This document shows, in pieces, positions 46,001 through 58,679 of a DNA stretch of 64,000 bases. Origin of the DNA: Thunnus maccoyii (lineage: Eukaryota > Chordata > Actinopteri > Scombriformes > Scombridae); contig NC_056536.1 in NCBI RefSeq assembly GCF_910596095.1, forward strand, positions 19,529,791 through 19,593,790, read 5' to 3'. A program made the position numbers and the translations under genes. How positions within the stretch are numbered: the stretch's first letter is position 1; every line of letters starts with the position of its first letter. Under the pieces are notes generated by a model. It was not told the origin of the DNA. It ran no database searches and worked only from the letters and a program-made list of their open reading frames with translations.

Positions 46001-49000
46001 CTCTTAAAATAAACAGTTTGACAACCATCAACACAGATCCATCAAACTTAATTTTTTAAAGTTGTTGTTCAGACACTCAATTCAGGTCACCTGAGGAGTG
46101 AGGAGACATGACAACAAGGTAATAACAAGCATCTCTGGTCCACCACCAAGCCACTTTGTCAGTTTTACTGCATCACTTCCTGGCAAATTTGCCCTCATTT
46201 GCATAAAAATGAAATTTTTCAACTTTCAACCTGCTTTGTGAAGCGATTTGCTTGTGTCCCATAGAAAATAAATGTGAGGTGAATGTCATGTCGCACCACC
46301 TTCAGTTATCAAATGCCACTGATATCACTATTCACCTGCTTTTAGTGCCATCACACATTACTAATCACATGTGATCAACAAGAACTATCAATATGGCTGT
46401 AATTAGTATAGTTAATGGGTTGGGGAGTCAATGGTGGTTTTCCAGCTTGAGGCATGTTTTCGAATTGTTTTATTGATTTGAGTCCAGTAGTCCAATCTAT
46501 CCCTCTATTTTTTGAGTTTATTATTAATTATTATTCAAATTATGCAACTTTTATTTTAAATGTTTCTTTTATTTACAGAACTATTTTAACATAATGACTG
46601 TAGGCTTTTTTGTACTTTTGTAACCTAGTGAATTTATATAGGTAATACATTTGCTCCACTGTGAGCTGGACAGCTAAAGGTTATTGATTCATTCCTTGCA
46701 TGGGTTATAGCTTTTCACTGTTTTCATGATTTGAGTTTAGTAGTCCAATCTCTCCCCTTTTTCAGTCACAATATGTAATTATGCAAACACTTTTCTTTCA
46801 TTTCAAAAGTTAATTTTCAGGTAAGCAGTTAATGTGTAAAGTTCACCAGTGTTTAACCTGCTGTTAAACTAATTAAATCAGTTTTGTAAAATAATCTTCA
46901 TTGTGTCATTCACAATAACTGTCACGTCACTGTGACATGTCCTCAGTTCAATGGCTTTCATAACCAAAGAGTCCTCCATCTCCTCCTCCTCTCACTCTCA
47001 AGTCCAGGGGTTTGGACACTGGGCGTCTTTCCCACCTCCAGAGGTGGAGGACTCTTTTAGTGAGAGAGCCACACTGAATGACACACTGAATATTATTTTA
47101 CTAAACTGATTTAATTAAAGTTTAACAGCAAGTTAAACACAGGTGAACTCTCATTTTACAAATGTCTGACACACATTTAACAGCTTACAGTACAACAAAC
47201 AAAAAACTACAGTCATTATGTTAAAATAGCCCTGAAAATGAAACATTGGTGGAAAAAAAGTCTTTGCATAATTTTATAGTGTAACTCAAAAAAGGATATA
47301 TTGGGCTACTATTGAGCTATTCACATATAGTGACATTATTTCTTGTGTTCTTTCACCTTGAAACAGCGAGTGTGTATTATCACATTAATAGCCTATATGA
47401 ATATGTCTTAATGTGTGTATGTTGCAGCATGAGACTGCCTCTCTACAGATGTTTGACTACCTGGTGTATGACAATGGTCTGGAGCCAGTGATGAAGCACT
47501 ACGGCCTGAAGCTGCCTGAGGACCAGACTTTCATCAGAGAGATGATTGCAGGACATCAGGAAACTAATGCAGCTCAAGGCCAGAAGGTACCTGCCAGTGT
47601 GAAATTGTGTGTAATCAGTCAGTATCCTTTTACAGCAGCCAATGTCTGATGCCATTATTGTGCCATCGTCTTCACAGTGGCTGTATAAAGGCCGACCAGA
47701 GGACAAGTCCTTCCTCTATGAAATCGTGGCCAACAAAAGAAATGGCATTGATGTGGACAAGTTTGACTACTTTGCCAGGTGAGGATTGTTGAACAGCAAC
47801 TGTATGATAATTAACTTTCCCTTTAGAGTTATGAACTACAATGTTATTTAATTACTACAATTACATTATCCTCATGATTATTTTAACAATGTTTGGCATT
47901 CCCCAGCATAGTATTGTTGTTTTAACTTAATAGGCTCATCTTCACATTTTTCCTCGCTCCCTTCAGGGACTGCCACCACCTGGGCATCCAGAACAACTTT
48001 GACCATCAACGCTTCATCATTTTTGCCAGGGTGTGTGATGTGGATGGGCAGAAGCACATCTGTGTTAGAGACAAGGTGCTGAAACTTTTACTTCTGCTTT
48101 TTTTATCAGATTTTTTGAAACAGCAAAATGGCAAAGATGAATTGTGACTAGACTAAAAGTGATACTCTCAACAGGAGGTGGGCAATCTGTATGACATGTT
48201 CTACACAAGGATCAGTCTCCACAGAAGAGCCTACCAGCACAGAGTGAACAAGATCATAGAAGCTATGTGAGTACCTACCCATCCCATGTTGGTACTCAAC
48301 ATGTCAACAACATGTTGCTTGTTCACCTGTCTGATGAGGAGCTTATTTACTTTGCTTCATGACTGAGCCTTTTATAGCATGCTGCAAAATGTTCTCAAAA
48401 GTGACAATATGTTGTGTTTATCCAGGATCACAGAGGCCTTTGTAAAGGCAAATGGGCACATCTGGATTACAAACACAGATGGGGAGGAGTTCACTCTCTC
48501 CACAGCCATAGATAACATGGAGGCCTACACCAAGCTGACAGGTTTGTAGAGATCACTGTGTGCTATTAGCTTATGTTTTTAGAACATCAAGAGAAAAGAA
48601 AAAGAGCACCACCTTTATAATGTTTAAAAAAAAATACTACATACACATCTTTTAAAACATGCAACATTGTCAGACTGCTGTCAGTATTATTCTTATTTTG
48701 AAGACTCTGAAGTACTTTAAGGAATATCAGTGCTGGATGATCAGTTACAGCACACAAAGAGACAAAATATTACAACTGTGGCAGAAACATCCTATCATAT
48801 GCATACTGGCTGCTGAGGAATTATGAATCAAAACCTATGCTATAGATATCTACAGCAAGACTCCAATTATCCACTTGCATTGACCACAAGTTCAGACTAA
48901 CTTACTTACTAAGCATTTTAGCTGTTTAGTTACAACAATATCATCTTAGCTTGATAGTTAACAACTAATTATAAACTAACATAAACACATGGATGAATTG

Positions 49001-49817
49001 TATTTCTGACAAATGAGCTAAATAATATCACCCTAATGGCTTCAGTCTCGCTGCTCTAAAAGGTCATCTTCAATACAATCCATGTAGAAGACATGGAAAT
49101 AAAGAAAGCTCATTGTTTTTGTGTTGTAGCGTAGAGCTAGTTAGTCCTTAAGTATGATAAGAAAAAATGTAAGATCAGACGGTTGTCTTGGTCTAACATA
49201 ACCCTTTTTAGCTAACATACTAACAGTAACAATAATTCTAACAGTGAACAACAACAACAAAAACATAACCCAACAAGGTAACGTAGTTAGCTAATGCAAT
49301 GCTCTTTGGCCAAGGAAGTAACCATAGATATTTACACTCTTGATGCCATATTCCAGGTTGTGGGCTGTGTCTCTGTTGCATTCATATTTATCCGGTTTTC
49401 TGGTCACTATCTGCAGAAAAGGATACCAGAGTTTTGTGCTGCATTTTGATTTTCTAAAGAAAGAAATTCCAAAATTGAGGCACAAGGAATAATTTCATGG
49501 GCGAGTAATTATTACACAACATTGTCACAAACATGTTGAATTTAATATGCCGTTATCACTAAAAAGCAATTTTAAGTGGTTATTAGTCTTTGTAGTAGGA
49601 CTTTCTATTGAGAATTTTTGAGTGAATAGAATTTGTAGGTTCCATTTATTATTATTATTTACTATTACATTAATTGACAACCTGGATATAGCCACATGTA
49701 CACACAGAAGCCAACCAGTGTCCAGCTGTTCATGTTGTTCATACACAAACATGTATCCCAAAACTCAAAATCAATTACTGTATGCATAAGTTACGTAAAT
49801 ACTGAGGGAAATGTCAG

Positions 49818-49904
<87 letters not shown>

Positions 49905-52900
49905 AATATGACTATTAAAACAAAATGCTATGCATGCTATGGTATATTTGACATGCACTGACATTTTTAATAGTTATAACTATTTAAAATGTATTCAGTC
50001 TCTATTCTGTATTCTTTAATGATCCTAGTAGCCATACAGCACTGCAAGATGAAAACAGACTATATTTCTAAAATAATTACAAAAAGTAGGCTCAACTTTA
50101 ATTTATTATAGTAATATTAGTCTACTCTGCATTAAAAATAAGTACTTTGCTATGAAAACCATCATTTCGGATTAACAAAGTATTCTGTATTACACATAAA
50201 TGTCTAGTATTCTGTGACAACCCAAACTGCTGAAAAACGGATTTATTGATTGACAATTCAGTGAGTTATGGTAGCTGTAAGAGCGGCTGGACCTCTTTCC
50301 ACAATATACTTGTATGCATTCAGAGAGGCAACTAGACCAACCAATGTGGTGTCCGTGTTGGACGCATTGATACAATGACTAGCAGCATCCAGTGTGGCAT
50401 CTACGTGTATCTATAAGAAGATTACAACTGTAGGTAGTAAGCTAGTTAGCCAGACATGCTAACGATTGCAGTTGGAGCAGATAAACACACTGTTTAATCC
50501 ATTCATTACACTTTTGCTCGTGTTTTTGGTTTTGTAAGGGCTAAATAAAAAGAAACCACCCTCCAAAGAGCATCACTCTTACTATAGCACCATGTACATC
50601 GCTACAGCATGTGGAGAAATCCAAAGCTTAACAAACAAAGTGTAGCAACTATTCAGTGGAGGGAAACAGTAAATGGTCACTGGAGAGTAGAAGCAACTTG
50701 CTGAAGTTTCAACGGCATATTTTTAAAATGAAAAATGATTACCCCAGATCCTGTAAATTAAAGAGTTGTAATGAGTACAGATTGAGCCGCCTGCTTTTTT
50801 TTTCACATTTAAGAACAAATGAATGTTTATAACATAGTTATATAGCTTAGTTTTGTGAGTTATGCCTCTCAGTTTACTGTCAATTATTTATTTGAGAAAC
50901 GCTACAAATTAATTTGTGACCTTGACTTTGGTTTGTTTTAACTGACCGAACTTCTGCTCTGTTTCTCTGTTTGTCCTGTAGATTCTGTGTTTGACGAAAT
51001 ACTCAAGTCCTCCTCCCCAGAGCTGGCTGAGGCGAGGAAGATTCTGGAAAGAATCTATTCTCGACAACTCTACAAGTTTCTGGGCCAAACAAAGGCTCTG
51101 CAAAAGAAGAAAATAAGAAATGATGAAAGATACATTGATGTCACCAAGGTGTTCACCACATCTTTGTGTACCTGTACTGGATTACACTTCTGCTTGATGT
51201 GGACTAAAACACAGCCTATTCCAGTCACTCCTAGAATTGAATTTAGAGGATGTGATAGCATTGTCCACAAAATTATAGGGTCAAATGTCACTTGTCACAC
51301 TACTAATGCCATGTCTACACAGAAAATATTTCCGCTGCATTTTCTATTTTCCTCGGGTTAAAATAAAAGTGTATCTGTTCCATCAGACGATGGACGACTG
51401 AAAAACATGGTTGAAACACCTTCAGTGTTGACATGATGTAAGTCAATTGAAAACATTTTTTTGTTAGAAAATCATTTGCATCCAGCATTTCAAGGTTGAG
51501 GCCTTTTGCCCATAGTGAAACATTGGTAAAACTGCAAAATCTCTTCTTCTTTATCCTCTTTTCAGTTGGCAAACAACAAAATTGTGCATCACAGCCAATA
51601 TCTTGTAAGGAGTGGGAGAGACAGTCCGGTTGACCAAATCATGATCATTATTTTATGGTTGCAGCATTGTCTGACAAAATTAAACATAAATACAGGTTAA
51701 TGATTGGGCTGTAGTACTCAAGTCTGGTCTCCATCTCAAGCTGTTTACTGGGATCTTGAACTAACAGTGTTTGACGGAACAGTTATTTCATACTGAAATG
51801 ATTTAATCATGGCTCATAAATATTCTGTGTAGCCGCTGTGGCTCAAGAGGTAGAGCAAGTCTGGGATTAATTCCCAGACTCTTCCTGTCGATACATGTTA
51901 ACATGTACACATCATTCTCAAGGTGTAATGTTGATAAAATAATTATTTTATGAAAGCAACATCATCTGGCAAAATCAACCTAAGTATATATTAATGTGGA
52001 CGTGCTCTTAACTGTTTGCTTTCAAGATAAAATGAGTCAAATCTATTGTCCTTCATACTTTTCTCCTCTCTCCCTTAGGAGATAATTTCCACTTGGAAAA
52101 AGGAACTGGCTCAAGCCCTCCCTCAGACTGATGCTCAGGACGGGCTCAAGCCAGAGGACTTTGAAATTATTGTAAGTTTTCAAGTCTAATTACTTTCACT
52201 TCAATTTTCTTAAAATATTGGGTTTTGTTGATTATTATTTGATTTGTATCATGTTGCCTACCTCCGTTGTGGCATAATTTAATTTAATTGCCAAATTTTA
52301 AAAACAGGCTTCTCTCTCATCCTTCTCTTTTAGAAAGTCACTATGAACTATGGGAAGAGAGACCAGAATCCTGTTAATGATGTATATTTCTACAGCAAAA
52401 ATGATCATACTAGAGCTTTCCAGATCCCTCAAGAACAGGTTGGATATAAAGCACTGACAGCAAGAATTTGAATCCTCTGTTTGTTCCTTGTGTGTTGATT
52501 AATTTTTCTTAAATGTATGCTACTGTCTTTCCTGTCAGATGTCTGAGCTGCGCCCAACATGCTTTTCTGAGACGCTGATCATGGTTTACTGCAAGAGGAC
52601 TGATGACAAGAGTCTGGAGGCTGCCAAGAAGCACTTTCTCCAGTGGTGCAGAAACAAGGGCTTTCAGGTAATATTTAGATGTTAAAAAGCATAGAAATGT
52701 CAAAGACTGCAGTGTATTAGTAACGGCAGTGTCAGCTGACAGAAAGTTACCCATTAACACAATAGCCAGGTGCCTACTGGAACAATGAATCAGGTTTTGT
52801 AATCCCTGTTCATTCTGACCGATAGAAGATCCCAAATGTGCTTCTAATGACAAGTCAAGTCAATTTTATTTATAAAGCACATTTAAAAACATTCTGTGTT

Positions 52901-54032
52901 TATAAATTTCATTTCATGTGCAGGAAATGGTGTATGCATGGTTTTTGTGTGTATGCATTGTTTATGCATCTGACCTCCAGAGTATACAGTAGTCGACTGT
53001 ATCAAAAAGGTCCAATAACATTAAAACAGCAACGTTTCCACCATCTAAGGACAGCAGTAAGTTATTTGTTAACCTTAGCAGAGCGGACTCAGTACTGTGG
53101 TGCATCCTGAAATCTGACTAGAATGTCTAAAATGTTGTTCCTCTGTTAAAAAAAGAAGAAGAAAAAAAGAAAACTTTTTCCAGAGCTTTTCAGAGAGAAC
53201 ACAATTTTGAGATTGGGTGGAAGTTATTAAGTGTAGTTGGATCTAATATGTTTTTTTGATTAGAGGTTGAATGACAGCATGCTTGAAGGAGAGTGGGATG
53301 TAACCATTGACTAGAGACGAGTTTATTATGGATAAAATACTGGGCCTAACTGTATAAAACATTTGCTTAAGAAGGTGAGGTGGAATTATAACCAGCGGGC
53401 AAGTAGTGGGATTCATCTGGGAAATAATGAGGGAAATTTGCACAGGTTTCAGGAGATACCTCAGGACAATTTATGGCTGTAAGATTAAGAATTGTACTTA
53501 TTGTCTTTACTAAAATCTTTTTTTAATTTCTTTAAATGATGTCTGAAAAATATTTTGCTCTTTTAGCCTTAACACCACGCTGAGATTTGGGATTTTGGTT
53601 GAGGTGTGAGGAGGCAAAAACAATGGGCCTACGGTCTGATAAAACGCCACAGTATTAAAAGATCAGATTTTGTTACTGAAATAGACAATAGATCAGAAAA
53701 TTCAGAGATAAAAGTATTGTTAAATTTATGAGGTCTGTAAATGAATGCACAGGGTACTGGACTTGACATGTCAATCCTGCACAGTAGCAATTCAAAGGTT
53801 GATATTTTTCATAAATAACAGAGGACAAAATCCTCAGTCCTCATTTTGAGCAAATATGTAAAAGTTCTATTACTCTCTGACCTTGGATCTGTTGTTAGTG
53901 CAGTCTATAGTGCCCTGGCTCAGTTGTGATGAACTGCATCTCTCTGAGTGCACTCTGCACTGCTCTTGTTAATACTGATGCATTTGTCCTTGTTCTCTTC
54001 AAATGCAGGTTGGAGACACAGTGGGACTGTAG
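41882..54032 (+). CDS. samhd1: SAMHD1 paralogue, copy 3, full SAM+HD architecture
   Basis: Sixteen coding exons: 41882-41978, 42621-42687, 42945-43017, 43372-43532, 43730-43845, 45541-45608, 47428-47586, 47678-47778, 47967-48075, 48175-48266, 48426-48541, 50982-51148, 52079-52171, 52334-52438, 52539-52667, 54009-54032. Total 1677 nt, 558 residues, against 626 in human SAMHD1. Residues about 1-79 form a SAM domain ([21 protein letters not shown]..., exons 1-3). The HD dNTPase follows from VFNDSIHG: R164/H167, HD pair in CHDLGHG, D311/K312/Y315/D319, and the allosteric D137, Q142, R145, R352, K354, N358 and R372; position 377 is Arg instead of Lys. The N-terminus is very short ([10 protein letters not shown]) and lacks the KRP-type nuclear signal seen in copy 4. 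Exon 6 is one codon shorter than in copies 2 and 4. The protein stops at VGDTVGL, before the mammalian regulatory tail. All borders are GT-AG. Predicted dNTPase, perhaps with altered localisation. Confidence 0.92.
44078..44826 (+). mobile_element. LINE relic in intron 5, copy 3
   Basis: Same insertion as in copy 2 intron 5, nearly identical. Confidence 0.65.
46835..47160. mobile_element. MITE-like foldback element in intron 6, copy 3
   Basis: Same 326-bp element as in copy 2, with AATG on both sides. Confidence 0.6.
49824..49903 (+). repeat. (GT)n microsatellite, intron 11, copy 3
   Basis: About 40 GT units at the site matching that in copy 2. Confidence 0.95.
51832..51891 (+). mobile_element. 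Truncated tRNA-derived SINE, copy 3 intron 12
   Basis: Identical truncation to that in copy 2, so the deletion predates the split of copies 2 and 3. Confidence 0.6.
52844..53600 (-). mobile_element. LINE relic in intron 15, copy 3
   Basis: Same insertion as in copies 1 and 2; RT fragment at 53443-53243 on the minus strand. About 130 bp is deleted near 53430 relative to copy 1. Confidence 0.6.
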
Positions 54033-54095
54033 CTCATCACTAATGGCTAAAACAATGAAGCTGAAGATGTGGAAGACAGAGAAACTGAAAAAAGA

Positions 54096-54101
54096 AATAA
54101 A
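54096..54101 (+). terminator. Proximal polyadenylation signal, copy 3
   Basis: AATAAA 64 nt after the copy 3 stop codon, in the same position as in copy 2. Confidence 0.4.
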
Positions 54102-55167
54102 ACACTACCTGATACTCATTGGTTCATTAATTGGTTAAAAAATTACCTAGTTTTCTACAAGATGAGTATGTTAATGAGAACAGCAAAGCTTAAATCATTA
54201 TGGCTCTAAAGTTCAGCATTTTTCTCCAAAAAGAGATTATTTCATAGTATAGATGAGGATGCATTATTGCACATTCAGGCCTTGTTCTCAGGGTTTTCTT
54301 TGTTTTAGTTTGTAGATTTCCCTCCATCTGCAGCTGTATGTCATTTTAAACAGAATCACTGAACCACTGAATCACCATGTTGGTACCAAAACCATACCAT
54401 TATGTAATTCTGTTGTAAACCATCAATCATGGTGACTTAAAATGTTATTTTCTGAAATTGAATATATATACAGCTTGTGTCAGAGCCTTGTTTTATTCAG
54501 CTCTCAGTCACATTTATGCTTTTTTTTTGTTTTGCGTAACTGCAGAGCTTTAAAATGAGATAAATCAAATCTACAATCAAAAGTTAAATTAGCAAATTAG
54601 CTATGTATTCCTTGGTGGTGGCAAGCTGTAAAGCACAACCAATGTGTGTAATAATGAGTAATTTAATATGAACATTTAATTTCAGGTTTAGGGATTTCAA
54701 ACATTTAGTGGTATTTGGTTTTAACGTGAATGATATGAATTGATGTGGAAATCTGATTATTATTTGGACTTTGGGTGACTTTTGATCAGAGGCAGTTTTG
54801 GTGGTTGTTTTTAGTTATTTTATTGTAGCTTTCTTCACTTTCAGCATTTGTTGTTACTTACTGTTTTTAAATGTCTCCTTTTATGGTGGTTTTCTATTAT
54901 ATCTATCTATATGAAATAAGAATTAAATGATTTGTGATAAATCACTTATTACTGTTATGATTACATTATATATCACTATTTCTACTGCTACTTAGACTAT
55001 GTAGTAGTACTACTTTGGGTATCATCGTGTTTTGTGCATTGTGTGAAAATTACTTATATGACTAATATATAATGGGACTTAAAGGGAAACCTACCGGAGG
55101 TTTTTAAAACCTTCCAACTATAATCCTATTGAGACAGGTTGATAACAGATTGCAGATTGCTATTTGA

Positions 55168-55173
55168 AATAAA
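55168..55173 (+). terminator. Distal polyadenylation signal, copy 3
   Basis: AATAAA followed by TCTCTCTGTTGTGTGTCC; equivalent of the distal signals of copies 1 and 2 and close to the end of the duplicated block. Confidence 0.5.
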
Positions 55174-55430
55174 ACTTTCTCTCTCTGTTGTGTGTCCTTG
55201 TGTAGTTCATTTCTTTCACCACCACAGGGAATCATGTTTTTCAAGAATGGAGACAATGTTCCAAAAAAATAGATTAAGTTTTATTATGTTAAATTTTATG
55301 TTACAATATATAAATTGCATGTTTATAGTAGGTAATATGGGAACCTGAAAGTTTTTTTTAAATCTTTTGCGCACAAGATAATGAATTGTGGCACAAGTTA
55401 TGGTCTTGTCATTTAAGATAATAACTAGTA

Positions 55431-56848
55431 GTATTTACAAGTCATCTTTTTGCGTGCATGTGCGCATGCATGAGACACGCATGCAAAGGGTACTTCATGT
55501 GCACAAGTCGCCCATGTGTCATGTGACATGTGGTTGTGTATGTCATATGTATAAGTCAGGTGGAGGAGTGATGTTATAAAAAAGAGGGAGGGTGAAAAGG
55601 GAATTTTTGTGCATGTTTTTGTCTTTTTACAAGATGTGACTGAAGCATGATCTAACAATAAAAAGGGACGATTTGAATTGTTCAAATAAAAAGGGGTGTG
55701 TTTTTAACAACCTTCTTGCGTATATAAGTTGAGAATCAGTCTAGTCATGTTAACCCACCTTTAACAAAAGATTGCCTGCTTTGTTATGCACGGCTCTGTA
55801 AGGACAATAGGTGCTTGTGTTTACATGCTGAGACATTACAATGACATGTCCTCGTGGATATTTGAAAGGAGTCAGTGTGTGTATGTAATGTCTTTTACAA
55901 AGGTGTGACTGAGGGATGTTCTAGTAATAAAAAGAGAGACAGACAACAGATAGATACAATATATAAGGAGACAAAACTTTTCATTCTGGTCTATACCCTG
56001 GACATGACTTGCTATATTAACATTAGTTGTAAACACACTGAAGCATGGCTGGCTTACAGATGAAACATTCAGTGACAGAGGGAGTCCAAACTCTCTGCAT
56101 CAAGATCCATTCATTATGTTCTTCCTCACTGTTCAGCTTCAACTCTGCTGGTGTTTGTTAGTAGTGATGCGTGTGTGTGAAGCTGTGTAGAGCGACAGCC
56201 GGCCATATTGATCTGGCCTATAACTGTTATTATCTGTGTGTTTCTTAAATGTATCTGCCTTTTAAAATTAATTTAATTGTTAACATCCAGCAGATAACAC
56301 TTACTACAAAGTTTTTGCACTCCATTAATATATTCATTATTTCATCAGGAAAAATTCATGAATTTTCATAAATGTGAAGTGGTGCATAGAATCTAAGAGA
56401 CACTGAGCTGCTTTTTAAGTAATTTCCAGTCAACTGTCTTAAATTTTGAACAACCTACTTTTGTCAAACTGTTTTTGAGTCCAACAAAGCTTCAATTTAC
56501 AGACCACTGTTCAGTTAATTAAATTTGAGGGCGATCATGGTGTGAAGTAATTTCACTTTATTTTAGCACTAACAGTAGGATTTCAGGAAACGTTTGATGA
56601 TCATTGTGATATTTCTACCTACAATAATCATAGCATGAAAATTTGATACTGGCCCATCCCTACTGCAGCTAATGATGCACACCTGTCGTCACTATCATTG
56701 ATTAAGCAGACAATCTCCCACACAATCACAAAATTTTTTTAAGAAGCCACATCACAGCAGGACTGAAGCCCTTCAACAAAATATAACATTCTGAAACGCA
56801 AACTACTCAACTGAAACCTGACATCCATTATTTGTGCAATGTGAATGA
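55431..56848. other. Unshared spacer between block 3 and the hAT-like element
   Basis: Not part of the tandem duplication. Contains a purine-pyrimidine alternating stretch (55450-55530, TGCGTGCATGTGCGCATGCA-type) and no supported gene. Confidence 0.5.
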
Positions 56849-57418
56849 CAGGGGCGGACTTTACCATCAGGTAACTGCCTGGGATCCCCAATTAAAAAGG
56901 TCCCCAAACAACTATTATGTTTATTATGATATTTAGATATGAAAAATATTGAATTATGTTACTATTCTAACTCATTATACACCTGTAATAAGTTACAAAA
57001 GCACTTAAAAAATATGTAACTATATACTTCAGAGGACAACATTGTACCACTACGTTTACCTGACAGATAAATGTTACTATTATGTGGCAGATTCAGAATT
57101 TACTAATGAAAAATAAATAAAATATAATGCAATTCACTAAAACTATCCAGCACTATATAAAAGTTAAAAGCTCCATTTTTAACAGACGTTTAGTAAATTA
57201 AAGTACATTGTGTTAAAAATACCTCTCTTTCACTCCTCACTTTTAAGCAAAAATTTGAATGCTGGCTTTTGCTTGGATAGTATTTTTACTGTGTGGTATT
57301 CATAGTTTTACTTAAGAAAAAGCCTTAAGAATACCAACATTTCCAGTTAGAGAAAGTGTAAAAATAAAGCAGGACAGTTTGCCTGCATGGGGCCCCCAAA
57401 TCACTAAATCCACCCCTG
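56849..57418 (+). mobile_element. Non-autonomous hAT-like element
   Basis: 570 bp bounded by CAGGGGCGGACTTTACCAT and its imperfect inverted counterpart ending ATCACTAAATCCACCCCTG. Flanked by an imperfect 8-bp duplication (GTGAATGA at 56841-56848, GTGACTTA at 57419-57426; 6 of 8 match), the length expected for hAT. No transposase. Confidence 0.65.
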
Positions 57419-58019
57419 GTGACTTATAAATTAACAGAAACATTGGACTGAAATTAGTGATCTAATACATAAAACAATAGTAATATTGGGAACCAGGACC
57501 CAGTCAAAAGGGAGAGGAGAAATTTTTCTACAGTTATAGTCTACACTGTACACAATCTAGTGCCTTGTGTGTCACCTTTACAGTGCTATCTGTTGGATTA
57601 GAGCTGCAGAAGAGGAGGCTACAGGTCAGGTTGGCTCAATTTACCGCGTACTTTGGCACAGAGTCGCGTCCTGTCAGTGGTTTTTCACTGACCACGTGTT
57701 TAAATTGCCTAACCATACCTCCCTTGCATCATGCCCGTAGGGATAAACCGTTTTAAAAACGTCGGCAATGCACGTTTTACATCACTGTCACTGGATGTAA
57801 CCCGTAGTTTGGCTAAGAACACTGCTGACAACACTCCGGCTTCTGTTGCCGTATTATATTTGGCTCCTCCTTCTTCATGTCAACCACAAAACCGCCCTGA
57901 GTCAAGCTGTCTGCAGCAAGCACAAATGAACCGGAAACACTGTGATTTATTAAATAAAGTAATAAAATAGAGTTGGAGTTGGTAGGATACAGAGGCTGTC
58001 ACGAAATGTGTTTTTTGTT
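57419..58019. other. Spacer with no supported gene
   Basis: One 79-codon frame (57731-57970) is open but has no recognisable family or splice context. I see nothing else. Confidence 0.45.
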
Positions 58020-58200
58020 TTCTTTACTGAACAGTGGTGGATAAAGTATTCAGATCCTTTACTCCAGTAAAAGTACCAATACAGCAATGTAAAAATACTC
58101 CATTACAAGTAAAAGCCCTGCATGAAACTTAAGTAAAAGTACAGAAGCAGCGAAATACAGTCAAAGTATTGCAGTAAAAGTATTGGTCACAATAAATAAA
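58020..58200 (+). mobile_element. Dispersed teleost repeat (AAGTAAAAGTA-rich, hAT-like)
   Basis: CAGTGGTGGATAAAGTATTC followed by ACTCCATTACAAGTAAAAG and repeated AAGTAAAAGTAC matches a very common fish interspersed repeat, probably non-autonomous hAT. Class assigned from memory of the family, not proven. Confidence 0.5.
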
Positions 58201-58266
58201 CGATTGTATATTTTCCCATCAGAACTTTACTGTTGTGACTTTGAAACATTTTCCGCCTTTATGTTG

Positions 58267-58350
58267 GAGAATATCAATATCAGAATCAGGTTTATTTTCA
58301 AGTAAATTTATTTTTTTACATACAAGGAATTTGCCTCGGTGCTGTGGTGC
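58267..58350 (+). repeat. Dispersed teleost repeat (ATCAGAATCAGGTTTATT type)
   Basis: AATATCAGAATCAGGTTTATT then ACATACAAGGAATTTGCCTC is the common start of a repeat frequent in teleost genomes; class uncertain. Confidence 0.45.
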
Positions 58351-58531
58351 ATAACAGTCAAAAATATTCACAAATTATATTATATGCACAATTTTTAAAA
58401 AAAATATGTAAAATAAATTCTAAGAAGAGCTGCAACAGATTTACATTTTAAATATTTCATAGGAGAGAATGAGATGAAATGTAAGAAATATTGACCAGGA
58501 GTAAACAGTATATGCAGTTTGCAATTCATAA

Positions 58532-58562
58532 CCATCATCATCATCATCATCATCATCATCAT
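58532..58562 (+). repeat. (CAT)n microsatellite
   Basis: About ten CAT units, 400 bp upstream of the copy 4 start codon. Confidence 0.9.
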
Positions 58563-58679
58563 GTAAAGCGCCATATTAGATTATGAGGTCACGTTAATAT
58601 AACGTTTAATGTCCATGCGGGATATATTACTGAACATAACATAAATGTAACTGAACTACAACATTATATCAACGCTCCA

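Larger units (their letters stand above)
30511..55430 (+). repeat. Segmental duplication block 3 (spacer + copy 3)
   Basis: Matches block 2 up to about 55430. There the shared text ATAACTAGTA runs into unrelated sequence, while blocks 1 and 2 continue into the next spacer at about 6850 and 30511. This marks the tandem duplication breakpoint. Confidence 0.85.

Noticed and set aside
267-54032. Copies 1-3 as processed or decayed pseudogenes
   Set aside because: Introns are present, all exon lengths keep frame, no internal stops occur, and catalytic and allosteric residues are retained.
57731-57970. 79-codon plus-strand frame upstream of copy 4
   Set aside because: No known family, no splice signals in agreement and no second copy to show conservation.
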